64,000 nucleotides of DNA. Source: Paenibacillus sp. LS1. GTDB lineage: Bacteria; Bacillota; Bacilli; Paenibacillales; Paenibacillaceae. The notes below the pieces were generated by a model that had not been told where the DNA came from, did no database searches, and saw only the letters and a program-made list of their open reading frames with translations. The position numbers and the translations under genes were made by a program. How positions within the stretch are numbered: the stretch's first letter is position 1; every line of letters starts with the position of its first letter. Below are positions 60,541 through 64,000 of this stretch, one piece after another. The stretch is from contig NZ_JAPDOE010000019.1 in NCBI RefSeq assembly GCF_026013365.1, positions 1-64,000 of the forward strand, written 5' to 3'.

Positions 60541-61881
60541 ATGATGATTACGAAAAAGTGGGTAACCCTGTTCTGCCTGTCCCTGTTATTGTTCGCTACA
60601 GCCTGTTCTGGAGGGGCAACCGATACACCCGCTACTTCTGGTGAAGCAAGTGAAGGTGAAGGAGACTCTTCAGGCAAGATTGAACTACGCATGACCTGGT
60701 GGGGATCACAGACTAGACATGATCTGACAACCAAAGTCATCCAATTGTTTGAAGAGAAACATCCGGGTATTACCATTAAGCCTGAATATTCCGGTTGGGA
60801 CGGTTATTTTGACAAGTTGACTACACAGGTAGCTGGCTCAAATGCACCGGATATCATCCAGATGGATTACGCTTTTCTGACTGACTTTGCCCGGCGTGGT
60901 GCCTTGCTTGACCTGACCCCGTTTGCAGAGAGTAAAGACCTGCGGACAGAGGATCATGATCAGAGCATGATTACAGCCGGTTCGATTGACGATAAATTAT
61001 ATGCGATTACCCTCGGAGTTAACGCACCAGGTGTCATCTATGATGCTACCGTATTTCAGGAATTAGGTATCGAAGAACCGCAAGAGAGCTGGACATGGAA
61101 GGATTTCGGGGATATTGCGACGAAGATCGCCGCAGCCAAAGGTGAGGGATTCTATGGATCTGCAGACATTTCCGGTACAACCAACATGTTCGAGGTGTTT
61201 ATCCGGCAATCCGGGAAAGGATTGTTCGACGGTGGGACGATGACTGCTACCAGCGAGGAGCTTCAACAATGGTTCGATATGTGGGGCTCACTACGCGAGA
61301 ATGGTGGAGTGACCACAGCTGAGATCACGGCATCCACAACGAATGCGTTGGAGACACGTCCAATCTCACTGGGTACAGCTGCCATGGATTTTGCATGGTC
61401 TAATCAATTGCTGACATTCCAGCAGGTGAACAAAAACCAGGATCATAAGCTTGGCATACAAGTGCTTCCGCATGGTGTTAACGAGCAGCAAATTGGCGAA
61501 TACCTGAAGCCAGGCCAGTTCCTCTCCGGTTATGGCAAAACCAAACATCCGAAGGAAGTTGCCATGTTCATCGATTTCATGGTGAATGATCCAGAAGCAA
61601 CCGCTATTCTTGGTTCTGAACGTGGTGTGCCAGTTAACTCAAGCATTCGTGAGCAGATGCAGCCAACGCTGCCGGAAGCGGAGCAAACCATTTTTCAATT
61701 TATCGACACCGTATCGAAGCATTCCAGTGAGATTGACCCACCATACCCGCAAGGATTTGCTGAAGTGGACACGAGTTTCAAGAGCGCAAGCGAGCAGATC
61801 GCCTTCGGTCAAGGCAGTACTCCAGATGTCATTGCCCAGTTTATTGAAGGAGCCAAGGCTACGCTTGCATCGAGTCAATAA
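60541..61881 (+). CDS. Sugar-binding lipoprotein, CUT1 ABC transporter
   Basis: A 446-residue family-1 binding lipoprotein. Signal MMITKKWVTLFCLSLLLFA then lipobox ATAC (Cys22) and a Thr/Ser/Glu tether. Mature marks: IELRMTWWGSQTRHDLTTK, PGITIKPEYSGWDGYFDKL and DIIQMDYAFLTDFARRGALL. ATG 60541 has GGGGAGG 10 bases upstream; the open frame back to 60412 would hide the signal peptide. It works with the two permeases that follow. Ligand unknown; the neighbouring GH105 gene makes a pectin-derived oligosaccharide plausible. Confidence 0.9.
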   Translation: MMITKKWVTLFCLSLLLFATACSGGATDTPATSGEASEGEGDSSGKIELRMTWWGSQTRHDLTTKVIQLFEEKHPGITIKPEYSGWDGYFDKLTTQVAGSNAPDIIQMDYAFLTDFARRGALLDLTPFAESKDLRTEDHDQSMITAGSIDDKLYAITLGVNAPGVIYDATVFQELGIEEPQESWTWKDFGDIATKIAAAKGEGFYGSADISGTTNMFEVFIRQSGKGLFDGGTMTATSEELQQWFDMWGSLRENGGVTTAEITASTTNALETRPISLGTAAMDFAWSNQLLTFQQVNKNQDHKLGIQVLPHGVNEQQIGEYLKPGQFLSGYGKTKHPKEVAMFIDFMVNDPEATAILGSERGVPVNSSIREQMQPTLPEAEQTIFQFIDTVSKHSSEIDPPYPQGFAEVDTSFKSASEQIAFGQGSTPDVIAQFIEGAKATLASSQ

Positions 61882-61929
61882 ACCATTGAAATCGTTCCAG
61901 ACTTCTAATTCTGCGGGGAGGTTGCGAAG

Positions 61930-62880
61930 ATGACTACATCTCAGGTCAGTCAAGCCCGAATCGAGAGTGTAGCTACCCGGCGGGTCAAACGGAGATATGC
62001 GCATAATGGAGCCGCTCTTCTGTTTCTCGCCCCATGGCTTGTCGGGTTGTTATTTCTCACCTTGGGTCCCATGTTGGTATCGTTATACATTTCGTTCACC
62101 GATTACAGTATCCTGGCCGCCCCTTCCTGGGTCGGTCTGGATAACTACACCACCATGTTTACGTCCGATAAACTGTTCACCAAATCACTCCAGGTAACGT
62201 TCACATATGTCGCTGTATCCGTACCGGTCAAATTGATCTTCGCGTTGCTTGTAGCGATGTTGCTCAACAAAGGGATTCGAGGGCTTGGTATTTACCGAAC
62301 GGTGTATTACATCCCGACATTGCTTGGAGGTAGCGTGGCGATTGCGATGTTGTGGCGTAAAATGCTGGGTGGGGACGGGCTGCTTAATAGTGTTCTTGCC
62401 ATGGTAGGAATTAAGGCACCCGATTGGGTTGCCAATCCGAAGTATGCACTGTACTCCATCGTGCTGTTATCCGTGTGGCAGTTTGGATCATCGATGATTA
62501 TTTTCCTGGCAGGATTAAAGCAGATTCCACCCGAGTATGATGAGGCCTCGGCGGTAGATGGTGCAGGTCCTCTGCGGAGATTCTTCTATATAACGTTGCC
62601 GATTCTGTCACCCGTCATCTTCTTCAATCTCGTCATGCAGCTGATTACGTCCTTTCAATCGTTCACGCAGGCTTTCGTCATCAGTAACGGCAGCGGAGGG
62701 CCAGTGAATTCAACCTTAATGTACTCTCTGTATCTGTACAAAAAAGGATTCTCATTCTTTCAGATGGGCTATGCTTCCGCGATGGCCTGGGTGCTGGTGA
62801 TCCTGATTGGCGTATTTACATTGCTCGTATTCCGCAGTAGCAAGCTGTGGGTGCACTATGAGGATGGTGGAAAATCATGA
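61930..62880 (+). CDS. CUT1 sugar ABC permease, MalF-like
   Basis: A 316-residue permease with six spans. GAALLFLAPWLVGLLFLTLG opens the membrane part, and the docking loop is YDEASAVDGAGPLRRFFYITLPILSP. GGGGAGG lies before ATG 61930. It overlaps the next permease by four bases (ATGA), so both are made together. No ATPase gene is present in the visible part, as with the first ABC cluster. Confidence 0.92.
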   Translation: MTTSQVSQARIESVATRRVKRRYAHNGAALLFLAPWLVGLLFLTLGPMLVSLYISFTDYSILAAPSWVGLDNYTTMFTSDKLFTKSLQVTFTYVAVSVPVKLIFALLVAMLLNKGIRGLGIYRTVYYIPTLLGGSVAIAMLWRKMLGGDGLLNSVLAMVGIKAPDWVANPKYALYSIVLLSVWQFGSSMIIFLAGLKQIPPEYDEASAVDGAGPLRRFFYITLPILSPVIFFNLVMQLITSFQSFTQAFVISNGSGGPVNSTLMYSLYLYKKGFSFFQMGYASAMAWVLVILIGVFTLLVFRSSKLWVHYEDGGKS

Positions 62881-63725
62881 TTGGACAACGGAACTCTACA
62901 GCGTGGGTCGTCGGCAAACATGTGTTGATCTCAGGCATCGCCTTTGTCATGCTCTATCCAATTCTCTGGATGCTCGGTAGCTCGTTCAAACCGGGACATA
63001 TGATCTTTACAGAGACCTGGTTCTGGCCACAGGAATGGAATTGGCAAAATTACATGAATGGCTGGTCGGGAATTCAGGGTAATCCGTTCTCCCGTTTCCT
63101 GACCAACTCTGTCATCCTGTCGCTGGGCGCCGTGCTGGGCAATGTGATTTCCTGCTCTATGGCGGCGTATGCCTTCGCCCGACTGAATTTTCGTTTCAAA
63201 GCCATCTGCTTCGGTCTGATGCTCATGACGATCATGCTGCCACATCATGTGACGCTGATCCCGCAGTATATTCTTTTCAACCACTTGGAGTGGGTGAATA
63301 CGTATCTGCCGCTGGTGGTGCCGAAATGGCTGGCTACTGACGCATTCTTCATTTTTCTCATGGTGCAGTTCTTCCGAGGGTTGCCCAAAGAGCTGGATGA
63401 AGCGGCCACTATTGATGGATGCGGTCCTGTGAAAATATACACCAAAATCATCATTCCACTGGCTTTCCCAGCATTAGTCACTACGATGATCTTTACGTTC
63501 TTGTGGACATGGGACGACTTCTTCAGTCAGTTGATCTACCTGAGTGACGTGAGCAAATATACAGTGCCGTTAGGTCTACGCCTGTTCCTTGATTCCAGCT
63601 CTCAATCCGATTGGGGTCCGATGTTTGCGATGTCGGTGTTGTCGCTAGTGCCATGTTTTATTGTTTTTATCGTGTGTCAAAAGTACTTCGTGGAAGGAAT
63701 CGCAACCTCTGGACTCAAAGGGTAA
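62877..63725 (+). CDS. CUT1 sugar ABC permease, MalG-like
   Basis: A 282-residue second permease of the importer. ISGIAFVMLYPILWMLGSSF, the docking loop LPKELDEAATIDGCGPVKIYTKIIIPLAFP, and the ending CQKYFVEGIATSGLKG are typical of MalG-type proteins. Its start lies inside the last codons of the MalF-like gene. Confidence 0.93.
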   Translation: MIGQRNSTAWVVGKHVLISGIAFVMLYPILWMLGSSFKPGHMIFTETWFWPQEWNWQNYMNGWSGIQGNPFSRFLTNSVILSLGAVLGNVISCSMAAYAFARLNFRFKAICFGLMLMTIMLPHHVTLIPQYILFNHLEWVNTYLPLVVPKWLATDAFFIFLMVQFFRGLPKELDEAATIDGCGPVKIYTKIIIPLAFPALVTTMIFTFLWTWDDFFSQLIYLSDVSKYTVPLGLRLFLDSSSQSDWGPMFAMSVLSLVPCFIVFIVCQKYFVEGIATSGLKG

Positions 63726-63753
63726 TTCCAAGACGAAACGAGTTGATTTTCGC

Positions 63754-64000
63754 ATGCGGAAAGGAAGATGGTCTTCATATATTAATCAAAAGCTGCAACA
63801 AAGCAAGCTCTCCACATTGATGGTGACTTGCTTTATTGCGTTTAACCTGTTACTCGTCTCGGTGATCGTCTGGCTGGCATATCAGTCCTTCTCAGCGGTC
63901 ACCTTTGCCGAGATTAGCAAAGCACGCCTGGCTCTTCTGAACGAGAGCACACGCCGGGGATTTGATTTCATCACAGGGGTAACCGGAACAGCCTATGCTT
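63754..64000 (+). CDS. Membrane sensor protein, 5' part only (probable YesM-like kinase)
   Basis: The reading frame from ATG 63754 continues past the end of the window (82 codons seen). It begins MRKGRWSSYINQKLQQSKLS, then a membrane span (CFIAFNLLLVSVIVWLAYQSF) and the start of an outer domain (ARLALLNESTRRGFDFITG). This is the usual beginning of YesM-type sensor histidine kinases, or of membrane AraC regulators, that often follow CUT1 transporters in Paenibacillus. The catalytic part is not visible, so the class is inferred. No strong ribosome site is seen, so coupling to the permease 28 bp upstream is possible. Confidence 0.6.
   Translation, partial: MRKGRWSSYINQKLQQSKLSTLMVTCFIAFNLLLVSVIVWLAYQSFSAVTFAEISKARLALLNESTRRGFDFITGVTGTAYA

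Noticed and set aside
1..64000. CRISPR arrays, rRNA, tRNA or insertion sequences
   Set aside because: No regularly spaced direct repeats with unique spacers, no rRNA signatures, no tRNA cloverleaf and no transposase were seen on reading the window.

Overview
The window looks like chromosome of a Gram-positive, moderate-GC member of the Bacillota, most probably Paenibacillus or a close relative. This rests on strong purine-rich ribosome sites, several TTG/GTG starts, sigma-A promoters, CcpA-type cre boxes, LicT-type RNA antiterminator sites, a bacillithiol-linked YtxJ-type protein, an SLH-domain protein, and many sugar ABC systems with AraC-type regulators. The species call is inference from gene content, not a database match. 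I saw no rRNA, tRNA, CRISPR array, IS element or prophage.

Layout. 1-735: gene-free DNA with one intact and two decayed copies of an inverted-repeat-bounded element. 736-15804: a glycan locus with GH29 fucosidase, an LplBCA-like ABC importer, a membrane-bound AraC regulator, GH3, GH38 alpha-mannosidase and two TIM-barrel isomerases. This set would suit a fucosylated, mannose-containing oligosaccharide such as an N-glycan. 15992-19193: small genes (excisionase-like HTH, membrane protein, VOC protein, a two-part hypothetical protein, a membrane-anchored YtxJ-like protein). 19249-28852: a full potassium-uptake kdp region: two KdpE-like operators, a 28-residue micro-ORF, kdpF, kdpA, kdpB, kdpC, a protein with two tandem KdpD input modules, a separate histidine kinase carrying the KdpD C-terminal half, and kdpE. 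28972-31305: GH4 alpha-galactosidase divergent from an AraC regulator with a cre box between them.

31340-36892: a promoter, cobalamin riboswitch and terminator control a five-gene NikBCADE-like ABC transporter, so cobalt is the likely substrate. 37192-41863: an SLH protein and a 1124-residue secreted Big2-like protein. 42210-43284: csaA and udk. 43466-48955: a LicT antiterminator, beta-glucoside PTS enzyme IIBCA and 6-phospho-beta-glucosidase, with two RAT/terminator switches, followed by a KdgT-type permease. 49024-57581: DJ-1/PfpI protein, secreted coiled-coil protein, SNF2 helicase with SWIM partner, an EEP-fold hydrolase and a soluble chemoreceptor. 57718-64000: GH105 hydrolase with a cre box, then a second CUT1 sugar ABC operon with its own cre box, running into a membrane sensor protein cut by the window end.

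The common theme is carbohydrate scavenging under carbon-catabolite control, with ion (K+) and metal (Co/Ni) uptake between. The least ordinary items are the doubled and split KdpD, the KdpE-like operators with an upstream micro-ORF, the B12-riboswitch metal transporter, and the inverted-repeat element at the left edge.
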